From: Ptychodera flava
Taxonomy: Eukaryota > Hemichordata > Enteropneusta > Ptychoderidae
Reading direction: 5' to 3'
DNA length: 64,000 nucleotides
NCBI RefSeq assembly: GCF_041260155.1
Contig: NC_091940.1
Span: 31,346,375 to 31,410,374, forward strand
Below the pieces are notes generated by a model that was not told the DNA's origin, searched no databases, and saw only the letters and a program-made list of their open reading frames with translations. Both the position numbers and the translations under genes were made by a program. This document shows, in pieces, positions 13,101 to 25,089 of the stretch. The stretch's first letter is position 1; each line of letters opens with the position of its first letter.

Positions 13101-16100
13101 CTTCTGTGGTTACTATGTTCGGACGATATCCTTCTTAACCATTTCCTGCTAGACAGTATCACTTCCCCATCAGCCAAGTTAGTAAAAAGCGGTATTGAGC
13201 CAAAACATGACGTATTTTCACCCACTTGGTTTGGTCTGTTATTCCAAAAATATCAAGTTTACAGTATTTGTTTTCAACAGCCTTCAAATGTACATTATTT
13301 GTTAAAATACACCATATGGAATATGTTGTGTTTCATTAATTTTAACCATCTTGACCTGATGGTGAAACTGGACTTGGCAGGAAAAGGGTTAAACTTGAAC
13401 ACAGTTTACGGCACAGAAACATCATTTTTCTGTCACTGATTATGTCAGACATCAATGCTACATTAGTATGTGACTCGTGGCTTTCATATCTGCATTTTAT
13501 AATCCTTTTATACAATGAAAGATAAAAATATGATAGATTAAGTTCACGAAGAGACAAACTGGGTCACTGTTGCACAAAAGTCTGTTGTCTTGAAGAAGTT
13601 TGCTTCACTTTTCATATTTGCATACAAAATAATGCATCAGCACACTCATACCTTGATTGTAAAATTCAACATAAGACAGTCTGGGTACTCCTCAGCCAAT
13701 TTATAGAACAGCGCCCTCCATGTTGAGTGTTGGATCATGTTTTCTAGCCATGCCGGGGTCTGTTCAAAGGTGATATCAACATGTTAGAGAGTGAAATTAG
13801 TTAATCAGGTGAATAAAATAATTCAACTTTGTATACTGTGATTTCACAGCCACAAGTACACCCAAAGCAATTTCTTCAGTATTCACCAAGTAGTTTAATA
13901 ATTAAATATCTCCTTCAAGGTAGGATGCGCCTCAAAAGTGAGAGACTCAAAACTTTCCTCAGTGAAACTTTAAACTTTTCTCTTACCAAATCAAGAATAA
14001 AAATGAGGGCTCACTGTGCAAAGTTAAGTACATGTACTAGAGAAACAAATTAACATTTTCCATTTACTGATATTTGAAATTCAAAGTGGCCGCAACCTCT
14101 ATGTTAACTCTACGGGAAAAACGAAATTTTCAATTTTCGAAAAACTGAGCAGGTGAAATTTTTTTTTAAAATTAAATGAGCCCCAAAAGTGGTCGATCAG
14201 AAAAGAATTGTAAAAGTTCAAGAGTTTTGAATAGCTGTCACTGAAGCGCATTCTACCCTAAACATTACTTTAATTCTGTTCAATCATATATTTCTTGTTT
14301 ACAACTAGATATGTAGTCACAAAACACATTTGACTAGTTGACCACACTATCTTGGTACACCCTAAAATATGTTGAGCAGTTGCTGGAACACTAAAGCAAC
14401 ATGAGGCAATCAGCCAAATCAGTTATCACCATCAAAAACAAAGGTAATCTGATGAATCCTTTTCATAGTGTAAAGATTTCTATAAATACTGCATCCATAC
14501 CTCTCCTTCATCACTGAATATGGAATCAGCTTTCTTTGGGTCAAAGTGTTTCAGGATCAATGTTTTCATGTGATTTTCCACCATCTGTTGTACTTCAGCT
14601 GCATTAACACCTGTAATTACATTGCATCATGCACTTTTACGTAACTTTTAATTTTCAAGGGAAAAAATTTCAATACGTGGTTATTTCTAATTTCAGAAGA
14701 GCAGCTTTCCACTGATTAAATGAGCATGTCATATTGGTATGACCGTGTAAGAGGATACTTTGGCAACTTTACAGACTCTACTTATATTTGATACCACATC
14801 CTGACAATTCAATTTGAATCTTTGTTAGAAAAGGCATGCCAGAGTTTTTATTGTATTTGTTTGTTACAATAAGAAAGCCATGTTAGATAGCATTTTACAG
14901 CATTTCGCCTGAGTGTGATACATAAGGAGTATTTCAAACACAAGTTTACACTTTGCAACCAAAAAGCAAATCCTATTCTTGTTTCTTTGTGTTTCTTGAT
15001 GAATTTTTTCGTATAACAAAGACCCAGTCACAAGGTCTTTGATCAAATAGAAATTTCCTTTGACTATTTTGATCCATATACGCTCCTTGGGATGGCCCTA
15101 CCAGTTTTGAAACCAACTCAACAGCATATGATTATTTATTACTTGTCGATGTGAGGGAAAATCAGTGCATTGATTTGAATAGGAACAGCCAGGAAGTTAG
15201 TGGGCTGGTGAATGATATACTGACTGGTTTCCATGGTTACCCGCTCCAGTGAAGCCCTTCGATGTTTTCGATGTCAAAGTAGACGCTTAACACTAGATGT
15301 AAAATATCCATACGTGCACTGCTATTTTGACTTTTGTTAAAATCTGTTTGATACCTATCGATAATGGTAAAATTGTTTGAAAATGCCCTGCAGTAACTAA
15401 ATGTCACATAGCATTAAGTGTGAAGAGGCATGTAATAAAAATATTATTGCCTGAATATATGGGTTGCCCTCCTGGCGTCGGGCAAATTGTCACCTGCTCT
15501 CGGACACATAAACCCAAGTATTCAGGCAATGAGATTTAGTATAACCAGTCCAAGTCAACATTTTGATATCAGAATTGGTTTCAGACTTTCAAGCCCATTT
15601 AACTAACTCTTGCAGTTCATAACCTTGTAACACACACTAAGCCTGTACATTGATTTAACATCACCAAATTACACATGATTTTTTTATCATTTTCTGAGAA
15701 AGCAAAATTTCAGGATTTCAGAATTAAACTAATTACCTGTTGATATAAGCCACTCTGCAAACAGATTAACTGTCTGCGCTACAGCACTGTAGTTTTCTGA
15801 GAGAAGTTCAACGACCTGCTCTGGAGCGCCACCTGCTCTGAAATACCTGATGAGACAATAAAACTCTGTCCTCTTAACAACTGGAACTTTATGTGTGAGT
15901 TTCTTTTCCAATATATACATATAATTAGTCAGTTGCTGATGAAAATGCCCAGCTGAATTTACCATGAGATTGTAAGTAGTGTTTGTAACCCAAAGGAAAT
16001 AAAGATGGAAATGAGTACAAAATGTGTAGGCATCCCACACAGCTACATATGTTACCCTCCTTTATTTATTTTATATATTCATTTACAAAATATTCCAGTC

Positions 16101-18904
16101 ACATGTGACTTCTACCTAGTGGCATAACTCTAGGATCAACAAACCAACCAAAAGAGCCCATCTTTCTTTCAACCTTTCAGCTTTGAACAAGTCCAGCTAC
16201 CATGGCAGCCAAGGGGTTTTATCAGAGATATACCTCAACTGATACAGATTCAAAGCTACATAAACATATACTAATAATACTGGAAATATTTACTGATATT
16301 GAAATTCACAATGGCCGCCATCTCTGTGATAACTCTATGAGAAAAAATAAAATTTTCCATTTTTGCAAAACCAAGATGGTGAAAATCATTCTTGCTCTGA
16401 GAGCTTTACAATAAGCCTCCAACAAGTGGTAGACCAAAACAAGAATCATAAAAATCTGAGTCTGAACATCTGTCCAGGAGGTGCATTCTACCTGAAAGTC
16501 TACTCAGAAATGGAGATTCCTGTTTCAAAACATTTCAACATCATTGTATGTATGAAAACTGGATGAGGTGATGAGTAGTAACATACGTTTGAAGATCTTT
16601 AAAGACACCTGGCTCCATGATGTAGTCTTTACTGGAGAAATTCTCCAAACATTCTTGTTGAATTGCTGCATCATCCTGTTCTTGCTCTTCCATGAAATGC
16701 CCTGAACCCTGTACATTTAGATAAATTGAAAGAAACAAGTCTCACAACTTTATCACCAGTATTATGGTAACCTCGCTTATTCTACTGTGCTACATAGGAA
16801 AGTATTGTTCATCTGTGAGCAAACCACACATTGTAATTTTTGTCCTGTGATTGAAAAAATGTAAAAGAACTTCAGTGATAGTTTTGTGCTAGCATACTTG
16901 GATGAAATGAGATAAAACTGGAAGAAGGGTGGCAAAAACTTTTAACCCATTGTCATGATTGAGCAAGGATCTTTTGAAAGGGATATCAAACCCACGCCAT
17001 TGCTAGAATATGAATGAGATATTCCTAATGGCTACTGTCACTGTTCACAGACCAGAGCTGTCTCTCTCCTGTCCACACAATAACATGTAGAATTTGGTGA
17101 TTTGAAAGGTGTATGCTGTTGTAATTGAACAAATACTTGGTATCAGCATAAACCTGGAGAAAAACATTTTTCTCAACAGTCTATGGTATGAGTCTTTGTT
17201 ATCGAAATCATCATGAGCACAGCGTTCCAACATCTCCAGTAGACTTGATACAAACATTGTCATCACTAGATGCACTCTCATGTTGATTATCAAACCACAA
17301 ATCAGAGGGTAAGTTTACCAGAGTTCAGCATTGCCTTCTTTGAATTTTCCAAACTAATTCAATAATTGAGATATCTTGAACTAGCTAAGAAATGCAGTGA
17401 CTTATTGTTCACATGAAATGGATTATCTCTTTGTTTATTTCTTTATGTTAATTCATGTCAAGGAATTCAAACACTTTCATTTTTGAATATGAAGGACAAA
17501 GTCTCTCAGTCTGAATAAGATTTCTTCATAAAAGACAATTGTTGTCAATAGGCTACACCAATTGGCAGTTATTGGCCGTTCTGTCAATGATGTCAGCATA
17601 CCTAAATGCTAATGGTCAATCCACCCATCACCAACGTCATGCAAGTGTGACACACTAGTTTTGAATCTATGCAAACCAGATGCATTGCCTTCAGGATCTG
17701 AATGCACTGAATTCTCAATGACACATCATTTCTCGATGGCCAAGGCTTCACATGATGCACAACTGAGGGTCTAAAACCAGGCCAGCTTGATGCCAGACCT
17801 ATCGACCTGTCCCAATAGGGTAGAAATTTTGGAAATCAAGAAGCAGCAGTGAAGAACATGAGTTATTTGAAGGCCTGTGCACTGCTTGGACGTCAGAGCC
17901 ACATCCTTTCCTATTATTTACTGTTCAGAGAGTATGCTGAGGCAGTACAGTCACCGCATGCATCAAGGTACTGCTGTGCAATCCCTGCTACTGCTGCAAC
18001 TATATTGACCATATTTATGAGAGTCTGTGCTGCATGAATTTGGCATAAATACTGATCATCATTCAGGATTCGACTGCAATAGGGTACTTTTGTAACTATA
18101 CAATAATGACAGAAATATTAATATTTCATTAAGAATATTTGTAATCATAATTTACAGGGTCAGTACTACAACTGCGTGGATTTGGCATGGAAACTAACCG
18201 TCATTCAGGATTCAAGTGCAGTAGGGTACTTTTGAAAGTACACAATAATGACAGAAATATATAATTTTTATCAACAGTACTCGTAATCATACATTCATTT
18301 TTTTTTACACTCTTGCTATGACTGATGGCGCCTTATGACCCTATGGCCTTGCTGAAAATTAGAACTCCACATTCTTCTAACTGTTCCGATTTCACAATGA
18401 CAAATCCCTCTAAATCATGTATAAAGCAGAGAAGTCACTATTGCTATTTCCCCTGATACTGACAGATTATGAAAAGTAAATCATTAAAGGCTAAATAGTT
18501 GCCAAGGCCTGGTAACAGGCGAGGATAACGTCTTGCTGCACGACATTTTCATACATCTCTATTCATCAGTGTTCAATATTAAACGTTTAAATCACGTGTG
18601 TCAAGAGATTTCAACATTAAATGAATCACCAGTGCTCTTTCAATACACTGGTGTTCTTTCGATCGACTGAGTGCAGGTTTACGTGAAAGTGCCAAGGGTG
18701 TCCGATACGAAAGGTTAACCTGGCCAAGTTCACGTGTCTCCATCCTTCCTGCAGTTGCGGTAAACAAAACTGAATCCCAAAACTGGTCTTTCGGAACGAT
18801 ACCTTTTCCCATTAAAGTTCAAAACCTTGTCCTTTCAATGTATAGTACCTACTTACCGAAAGTTCATCATCCCAACCCCCAAATTCATTGTCGTAGTCGT
18901 CCAT
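1189..18904 (-). CDS. NELFCD: Negative elongation factor C/D (NELF-C/TH1), 3' end off window
   Basis: Subunit of the four-part NELF complex, which with DSIF holds RNA polymerase II in promoter-proximal pausing in the nucleus. Thirteen minus-strand exons with GT-AG ends and continuous phase: 18857-18904, 16587-16708, 15737-15846, 14501-14610, 13652-13759, 12911-13060, 11378-11508, 8662-8782, 7981-8160, 7023-7162, 6521-6635, 2979-3074, 1189-1329. They give 524 codons that follow human NELFCD nearly throughout, from an acidic N-terminus ([16 protein letters not shown]), through [62 protein letters not shown] and [13 protein letters not shown], to [17 protein letters not shown] and [13 protein letters not shown]. 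The last exon expected from the family (about 54 residues, ending near NFIMVN in human) is not between 1 and 1188, so the gene leaves the window. The donor of the 11378-11508 exon is GTCTGT, weak but forced by phase. The start was chosen as the only Met in the first exon, 303 bp head-to-head with SNRPB. Confidence 0.95.
2550..2935. repeat. Degenerate (CTGT)n-rich simple repeat in NELFCD intron
   Basis: Pyrimidine-rich stretch dominated by CTGTCTGT, GTCTGTCT and TCTATCTG words. It lies about 45 bases downstream (in gene direction) of the exon at 2979-3074. A 114-residue frame across it is low-complexity and not a gene. Confidence 0.75.
3950..5961. mobile_element. hAT-like non-autonomous DNA transposon, 2.0 kb, intact 8-bp target duplication
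   Basis: The left end CAGTGTGCGAAATTAA (3950-3965) is the exact inverse of the right end at 5946-5961. The element is flanked by GTATTAGC at 3942-3949 and again at 5962-5969, a perfect 8-bp target duplication. CAG...CTG termini with 8-bp duplications are the hallmark of the hAT superfamily. The interior has no frame resembling a hAT transposase or BED finger; the longest, 4450-4839 on the plus strand, is unrecognisable. It was therefore probably mobilised by an enzyme supplied elsewhere. It sits in the NELFCD intron between exons 2979-3074 and 6521-6635. Confidence 0.88.
6014..6364 (+). mobile_element. MITE family A, copy 1
   Basis: About 350 bp with imperfect inverted ends (GGAAGTATGTACCTT on the left, AGGTGCATTCTGCC on the right) and TTAA/TTTA flanks. 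It shares with the other copies TACCAAATCAAGAATAAAAA, then ACTAGAGAAACAAATTA, TTTGAAATTCAAAATGG and a terminal ATCTGTCCC. It lies in a NELFCD intron, next to the hAT-like element. Confidence 0.85.
7362..7506. mobile_element. Small hAT-type MITE
   Basis: Ends CAGTGTTCTCCCCAG (7362-7376) and CTGGGGAGATCACTG (7492-7506) form an inverted repeat starting with CAGTG, as in hAT MITEs. A second internal pair, GGCCGCCACTC near 7393 and GCCGCCACTCAATC near 7470, is typical of this family. The flanks (TGAGTGTG and GTGTGTGA) are not a clean 8-bp duplication. It lies in the NELFCD intron between 7162 and 7981. Confidence 0.7.
12208..12518. mobile_element. MITE with 21-bp self-palindromic inverted ends
   Basis: AACTTAATTGCTTAAGTTTGG at 12208-12228 is exactly inverted at 12498-12518. 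Both ends abut C-rich tracts (12235-12250 and 12489-12499). The inverted repeat itself contains the near-palindrome CTTAATTGCTTAAG. No target duplication is evident and there is no coding sequence inside. It lies in a NELFCD intron. Confidence 0.75.
12572..12663. mobile_element. Foldback MITE (CTGAAAGA family), copy 1
   Basis: A 92-bp near-palindrome: CTGAAAGAGCCGTCACTTGA at the left matches the inverse of the right end ATGATGGATCTTTCAG, and GGGCGCTCTCT matches the inverse of AGAGAGAGTGCCC. A related 60-bp sequence occurs at 44965-45024 in a GALNS-1 intron, so this is a dispersed family. It lies in a NELFCD intron. Confidence 0.7.
13919..14257 (+). mobile_element. MITE family A, copy 2
   Basis: Begins GGTAGGATGCGCCTC and ends GAAGCGCATTCTACC, the clearest inverted ends in the family. 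It shares the internal landmarks of copy 1 (ACCAAATCAAGAATAAAAAT, TTTGAAATTCAAAGTGGCCG). It lies in the NELFCD intron between the exons at 13652-13759 and 14501-14610. Confidence 0.88.
16255..16492 (+). mobile_element. MITE family A, copy 3 (left end lost)
   Basis: Matches the right two-thirds of copies 1, 2 and 7: TTGAAATTCACAATGGCCGC, then CTCCAACAAGTGGTAGACCA, ACATCTGTCC, and the terminal AGGTGCATTCTACC at 16479-16492. No left inverted end is recognisable. It lies 95 bp from the NELFCD exon 16587-16708. Confidence 0.75.
18035..18295. repeat. Imperfect tandem duplication, about 141-bp period
   Basis: Words GATTTGGCAT, GTCATTCAGGATTC, AGGGTACTTTTG, ACAATAATGACAGAAATAT and GTAATCATA recur in order about 141 bases apart (for example TTTGGCAT at 18040 and 18181). 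It lies in the first intron of NELFCD. Confidence 0.75.
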
Positions 18905-19207
18905 ACTGTTGCAAATTTGTCGTGAAAAGGAGAAAACATCAGCCAAAACAAAGCTAGCGCCACTTCTTCATGACTGGAATGTAGTTTCACTTCCGGGTTA
19001 GAGGGCTACACTTAACCAATCACAACTTTGCTTACAAAACTCCCCGAAAATGCAGTTTAACAACATCTATTCTGATTGGATGAAATTTGCGTTGCGCTTG
19101 TAGTGAAACGTACGCTTGGCGTCTGGACTAACATCTGACTCAGCTACGAACCGCCAGCAACCAAATAAATTCTATCCAAGTAATCCGCCGTCACCGAAGC
19201 TGCAATC
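18905..19207. promoter_or_regulatory. Shared divergent promoter, NELFCD < > SNRPB
   Basis: Only 303 bp separate the two start codons, which face away from each other. The interval has CACTTCCGG at 18988-18996 (an ETS/GABP-type site), CCAAT at 19016-19020 and ATTGG (CCAAT on the other strand) at 19075-19079. No TATA box is placed convincingly. ETS and NF-Y sites are the usual equipment of bidirectional housekeeping promoters, so co-regulation of the two genes is an inference. Confidence 0.7.
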
Positions 19208-22200
19208 ATGGTAAGTCTGAAGCAAAGTAATCTTACATACTTTTATTTTATGTTTTCTCGCTGATTTATATCATGGCGTTATAACTGTTGGGGATATTTA
19301 TTCGTAAGATATCGTGACTTCAGAGTGCTTTGTCAAAACAATCTTACTCACTCGGCGTGTACAATGGTTTCTCGAACGACATTTGAACGTTTTCCCCCGT
19401 GGTACATGTTATTTATGGTCTTTGTGTTATAATAATACATTAAGTCAACCCATTGCCCCAAACTTACGAGTGATCTCTATGAAAATGGAGCTACCAAATT
19501 TTGGCCGAATGAATATCGCACAAAACATCGATCAGCTTCCCTCCAATGCATTAAAACTAGACCTATGTGGGTAAATCATGAAGGCAGTTGTCAGTGGAAC
19601 CTTAGTGTATTCATGAAGCTAACATTGTTGGGCATAGGATTTCACGATAAACAAACCGTTGAGCATTTCCGTGCATGTTAAGGCTTTGTTGTTCTCTATG
19701 GCGTAAATGGTCCCCATGTGTGCATCACTACAAAAATATATATAGTCCGACATTTTACTGTACTTGCATTTTACTGTAAATTGCCTTTGTTACTCCTGAT
19801 GCATGTTGTGGAACAATACGATTCATGGAATACTTATACAAGCTTAACTAAATTACAGTCACCGGCGTTGCAAACAGAAGTGGGTACTCTTGTAAAATAA
19901 TATTTGTAAACCCAAGATCCTGGTCATGTCCTCCAAATGAAGGTAATGTTGCTCGAAATGTTTGCAATATCATAACCAGAGACTGAGAGCAGCATCAAGA
20001 TTCATTCAAATACCCGAAGCAACATAAAATCAATTATATTGTATTCCAAATGAAATACGAGATGTCTTCTCAGTTGGCATTTCTCTTTTTTTCAGACGGT
20101 CGGAAAGAGCTCAAAGATGCTCCAACACATCAACTATAGGATGCGGATAACCATCCAAGATGGCCGTGTCTTCATAGGGACTTTCTTAGCATTCGACAAA
20201 CACATGAACCTCATACTTGGGGACTGCGAGGAGTTCAGGAAGATACGGCCCAAGAATGCCAGACAGCCAGAAAGGGAGGAAAAGAGAGTACTTGGGCTTG
20301 TTTTACTCCGGGAGAACATTTAGTGTCAATGACAGTTGAAGGACCACCTCCAGCAAGTGTAAGTAGTTTGTAAACCTTCGTCATTTGTCGGTGTTACTCC
20401 AGTAAATGAACTTAGCAAGTGCCCTAGGGTTACACTTTTGAATCAAGTATTTCACCTAAACAGTGTTAGATTATTAGTCGCAGAAATATTACAAATCATA
20501 CAGCTACTCAAACATACTTGTGCATTGCTTGCAGACTACTTGTTATTGGTGATTTTAAGATAATATTAGATGTACTCAAATCTACATACAGTGTTTTCAA
20601 GCTGTTTCAGGACTCTGAGTACTGTATTGAAGCTGGGAAATGTATAAAACACTTTGAAGATATCAAAACCTGTAGAACCATAACTGTACTGAAAATAACT
20701 ACATCAATCTTTGCGTTGTTCTGCATTAAAAATTTTTACTCCAGCAAGAAAGCATGTTCTGCATGATAGCTATAAAAAAAATTGTAGCTGTGTATAAATT
20801 ATCCATATTTTGGGCAGAATTAGTATTGCCATCATTATAATAAAAATTTTATAATTAATTGATAAACATTTCCTTCATCTGTGGTTTCAGGAAGGTTTAC
20901 CTAGAGTACCAATTCCAGGAGCAGCCGGTGGGCCAGGTATAGGACGAGCAGCGGGCAGAGGAGTGCCTTCAGCTCCGACTGGACAGGCTCCTGCAGGTTT
21001 GACAGGACCTGTCAGAGGAGTAGGTGGTCCATCACAGCAAGTTATGACACCACAGAGCAGAGGAGCTGCAGTCTGTATGTACTACTTTAGATACTACTGT
21101 TTCTACAGTTCTTAAAAGTGTGAAATGTGTATGATCTATGCTCATGATGACGTGCTTGTTCTTCTTCATTCATAATCTACTGAATGCAGTCATTGCGCTT
21201 CAGGCCATTTGACACTCCTGCATTCCAGTCCTGTTGGTGTTCACAAAAAATGTGATAAAAATTCTGGCTTTATAGAGGGATAAGATTTTCAAACTGTCTT
21301 GTTCAGGCACACCAGTTTTGTACAGATTGATGCACATGCCAAGTCAGTTTGTAGTTCAGCATTATCTATGCTAACATGAACTGCTTGAACACTTTGTTTC
21401 TTGAAGCTGCAGTGTCACCCCCCAAACCCAAGTAATTTTGTCTATGTATCAATCACACTACACCTTCAATTTTTTCATGAGCAGTTGAGCACCATGTACC
21501 AAGCAATCTTTTGGTTTCCTTGTCATATTAGCCGAGTATCATTTTAACAGTATACAAACTCTGTCACATTAACCCTTTGCACCCTGACCCCCAGGTACTC
21601 TATGATATCATCGGACATTTATGTCCGAGCCGGGTTCAAAGGGTTAAGAGCTGTGTTTTTAGTAACCAGGCCTTGTAAACTACTAGTATATTCCCTAACC
21701 TTAGGTAAAAACTTTAACCTCAAAAGTGTCAATGGTAAAGTTTTTGGGTTTGAAATTGAAAAGTTTATCCTGTGAAATTTGATTATTGTTTTTATTTTTA
21801 CAGCTGCACCACCACAACAGTACCCTCCACCAAGGCCAGGAGGACCGCCACCTAGACAAGGTTCGTCAATGAATTTGAACTTTTTATCACATGACTTAGT
21901 AAAGGAGAAAGACGGCATTCATCCTTCCTGTTCATTATGCAGAGGATCATAGAAGCTATATGTGTGTGAATCAATTATGGAGACCGTAGCAATGAATGTT
22001 TTTCATTCTCTTAGTGCTGTCATGCAAGTACATATTGTTCTTCACCTTCTCCCCAAAATATGTGAAAACACAAAGTATGAGCAGTGCCAACACAATGCGT
22101 GGTAAACAATATGCCATGTTATTACTCAGAAATGAATTCAAGTCTGGATTAAAATTCAGTTGTGATCAATGACATGTAGACATTATGCACAGGCTATGGC

Positions 22201-22867
22201 TAAGTTAAATACAAGTCACTTGACATGATTTTTTGCAAAGAACAAGAAATAGCTCTTCACAAGCACTGTTATTAAACAGTTACTGCTGCAGGAGAGTGTA
22301 AATATTCCTATCTAACTTCACTCTACTTTTTGCCCACAGCGCCAATGGGAATGATGGGGAGGGGAATGCCGCCACAGATGATGGGACCACCACCCGGTAT
22401 GAGACCTGGCATGGGTCCACCAATGAGAGGCCCGCCAATGGGTGCCAGAATGCCACCACAGATGATGAGGGGTAAGAAACGTTTGAAATCTTGAGAATAT
22501 ATTTCTGAAGGTAACATACACTGTAATTCTTTTTCGTAGTCTTGTCGTAAGAACATTTACCCCGCAAATAATCCCTTATTACATATACTGCTAAAAATGT
22601 ACAGTACAGAAAGTGGGACAATAGGAACCAAAATATCCGACATCAGATGAATTGTTTTTCATGCAATACATCCACATATGACAAGTAATATTTCAAATTG
22701 AAGGGTCAAGTGTCTTACTGGCCAGACTTTCTCGTATTTAGTCAGTTTTCAAGTTTGAGCAAATAGCTGCTTAATCATGTGATTGTATTGAAATGTTTTT
22801 CACATGTCATTTTCTCTATTCTCTAGGTCCACCGCCTGGAATGAGACCGCCCGGGCCCAGATCGTAA
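19208..22867 (+). CDS. SNRPB: Small nuclear ribonucleoprotein-associated protein B (Sm B/B'), apparent frameshift
   Basis: Core spliceosomal Sm-ring protein of U1, U2, U4 and U5 snRNPs. Exons: 19208-19210, 20096-20358, 20891-21074, 21804-21860, 22340-22471, 22827-22867. The first coding exon is just the ATG, followed at once by GTAAGT. Exon 2 holds the Sm fold: [18 protein letters not shown], then [18 protein letters not shown] (Sm1), then [11 protein letters not shown] (Sm2). Later exons give [31 protein letters not shown] and a Pro/Met/Gly-rich tail with PPPGMRP-type motifs that bind GYF/WW partners, ending PPGPRS. After LVLLR (residue 73) the frame reads into TAG at 20320-20322; the family sequence [14 protein letters not shown] resumes one base out of register, as though one G of a G run (20310-20312) were missing. 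With that base the length is 226 residues, against about 231-240 in human. A sequence or assembly slip is likelier than a real defect in an essential gene. Confidence 0.93.
21569..21647. mobile_element. piggyBac-like TTAA MITE, 79 bp
   Basis: TTAA followed by CCCTTTGCACCC at the left, and GGGTTCAAAGGG followed by TTAA at the right. The middle holds a small hairpin (TCGGACATTTATGTCCGA). TTAA duplications with CCC...GGG ends are diagnostic of piggyBac-type elements. It lies in SNRPB intron 3. Confidence 0.75.
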
Positions 22868-23252
22868 ACCATGCCAAGGTGTTTGTGTACATACTTCTTA
22901 GTTTCAAAATCAACACTTTCCCACTTTTCCTGGCAGAGAGAATGATGGGACAGCATTTTCATCAGGGCATTCAGTTCTGTTCCATTTTGTTTCTTTCTTT
23001 ATCACATTTAGCCACCTACTTATTTTTACCAGTTTTCAAAGTAACTAGAGACTGTTTCCTTCCTTTTGGAAGCGTGGACAATCCCGTGTTCACTGACTGT
23101 ATTCCATTCCAGCTGTTTGTCAAACTTTTTTGAGTGTATCGGTTTCTACACATGTGTATGGAGCTATACAGTAAGGGATGGTGAGTACATGCATCACAAC
23201 ATTTCAAGCCATCCTTCATCTCTGCCAGGAAAACCTGTATTTTTTGTATGTC

Positions 23253-23258
23253 AATAAA
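23253..23258 (+). promoter_or_regulatory. SNRPB polyadenylation signal (proximal candidate)
   Basis: AATAAA 386 bp after the SNRPB stop codon; a second AATAAA at 23614-23619 may mark a longer 3' end. Cleavage sites are not visible from sequence. Confidence 0.5.
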
Positions 23259-25089
23259 ACCTCCCTCATGCATATATGACATTCACACTCACTCACATAT
23301 GGGAATTAATTGACACATCTGTCCCATCAGTGTGTTCCCAGTGTCGTTCTTTACATCAAAACAGTGGAATGTAACCTTTTAATAAGTGTTCACGTCACAC
23401 CAAGTTCCCTTTATCAAATCATGGACAACGCTATCAAAAGCTGACAGGATAAAAGGTACTGCACAAGATTGTCAGCCATGTGGTTTTCCATTCCAGTTGA
23501 AGAACAAAAGTATACAATTCATACACATGATGTTAGTCAATTAGGCTCCTAAGAGAATCCTTGACTTTTGTACTTTCCACTTGGGGTACTAGGCTGCCAT
23601 GTTTTTATTTTTGAATAAAGTGTCATTTTTACCCAGTTCTTAGTATTGTTTGTACTGTTTGTGATCCATCAAGGATGGTCTTATAGCGATCAAAGCCAGA
23701 GCTTCCTTTCATTGCTACACTGATGTTATAAGAGTGCCTTTTTTCATACCAGACTCTGTGTTCAGCAAGTGAGTGATAAGAAATAAACAGATATTGGTTA
23801 CATTCTGCTACCTATAGTGTGGTTAGGAGACTTGGCATCTCACAAAGTTGAATAGGTGTACATGAAAGGAATAGACTGTACATTGATTGCTGATGCTGTT
23901 AAGGGAGTAGATAGCATAGGTTGAGTTGGAGTCCAGTCAAGAAATTACTGAATTGTCCTGAGGGAAATTGTAGAGAAATGGCAATTTGTCACCTCTGTAC
24001 AACAACTACCCATCTTTGACAAAGTCCACTTTGGCCAGGTTACTGAAATGGCGGTTCTTTTCTGTTTCTTGTGTGTGTTCCAGGTTTTGATTGAGTGAAA
24101 CAAAATGATTTAAAGTGGTCTCAAACTGCCATGCATAAGAATCTACAAAGAAAATTGCAATCCACAATATCACCAATAGATTAATTTTGTTCTGTGTAAA
24201 CGTCTACCGAAGTATGGGCATTTATTAGTGCCCCCACTAGCTGTGTTTTTTGGCACCCCCCCTCCCCCACAATAAATATGGTTTAAAATCAACTGCAACT
24301 TGTTATGTGTAAAAATTTGTAAATGGAATATGACCACAGCTTTTTAGGCAGTGCACGTACAACTTAGACCTTAAACTAATCACCACGATTTGAAATGGTG
24401 AAATTTTCAAAGAACACGGCTTAATAACGGGAATCAAAAACATCTTTCCTATGATTTGATGGTATTATTTTGGTTAACAAAGTGCAGAAAGATACAGATA
24501 GTGGCGCTTTAAGGTAAAATAAATATTGTTGCTGAGAAATGGAACGCATCATTCTTAGCAGCTCGCAAAGCAAGATACTCTTTTGAACTCTGTGAAGCAC
24601 CGCAAAGTAAAAGGTATGGCCTGATTTTGTGACACAACCGCTCACAAAGTGAAATAAAGCCCATGTCTTTTACCTGATAACTACTTACGCGGACCGAAAA
24701 GGAATAAAAACACTAGCCTTCCCTGCTGGCGAGCACATGGCTGCCAATCGTGACTTTCAGAAAGACTACAAGATCAAGCGAGTTTTGGCGTATGACTCTG
24801 TCACCAGGATGCATTCTGTAGACCTAGGCCTATATTCTCTTTTTAATCAAACTTTAAGATCGGACTCCACTGAAATCACAGGTCTCTCTAGTATTTCAAC
24901 AGAAACTGGAAATGTCGGAAGCTGACGGGTGCAGGGTTCTTCTCATCTTACGCCATTTGTACTTCTTATTCGTTTGCAATATACTCTGTACTGACGTATG
25001 AAACAGTTTGAGGTCTTTATGGTGATTTTTAATCAGGACACTCGTACGCACATATTTTTCAAGTCGTCGGTCACTATAGAATCTATAGT

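Noticed and set aside
21143-21184. Possible box C/D snoRNA in SNRPB intron 3 (ATGATGA ... CTGA)
   Set aside because: No terminal stem forms between the flanking bases, and the spacing alone is not evidence; human SNRPB hosts a snoRNA, but this candidate does not support one.
22280-22621. Three overlapping minus-strand frames rich in Gly, Pro or His
   Set aside because: They are antisense shadows of the Pro/Met/Gly-rich SNRPB exon at 22340-22471.
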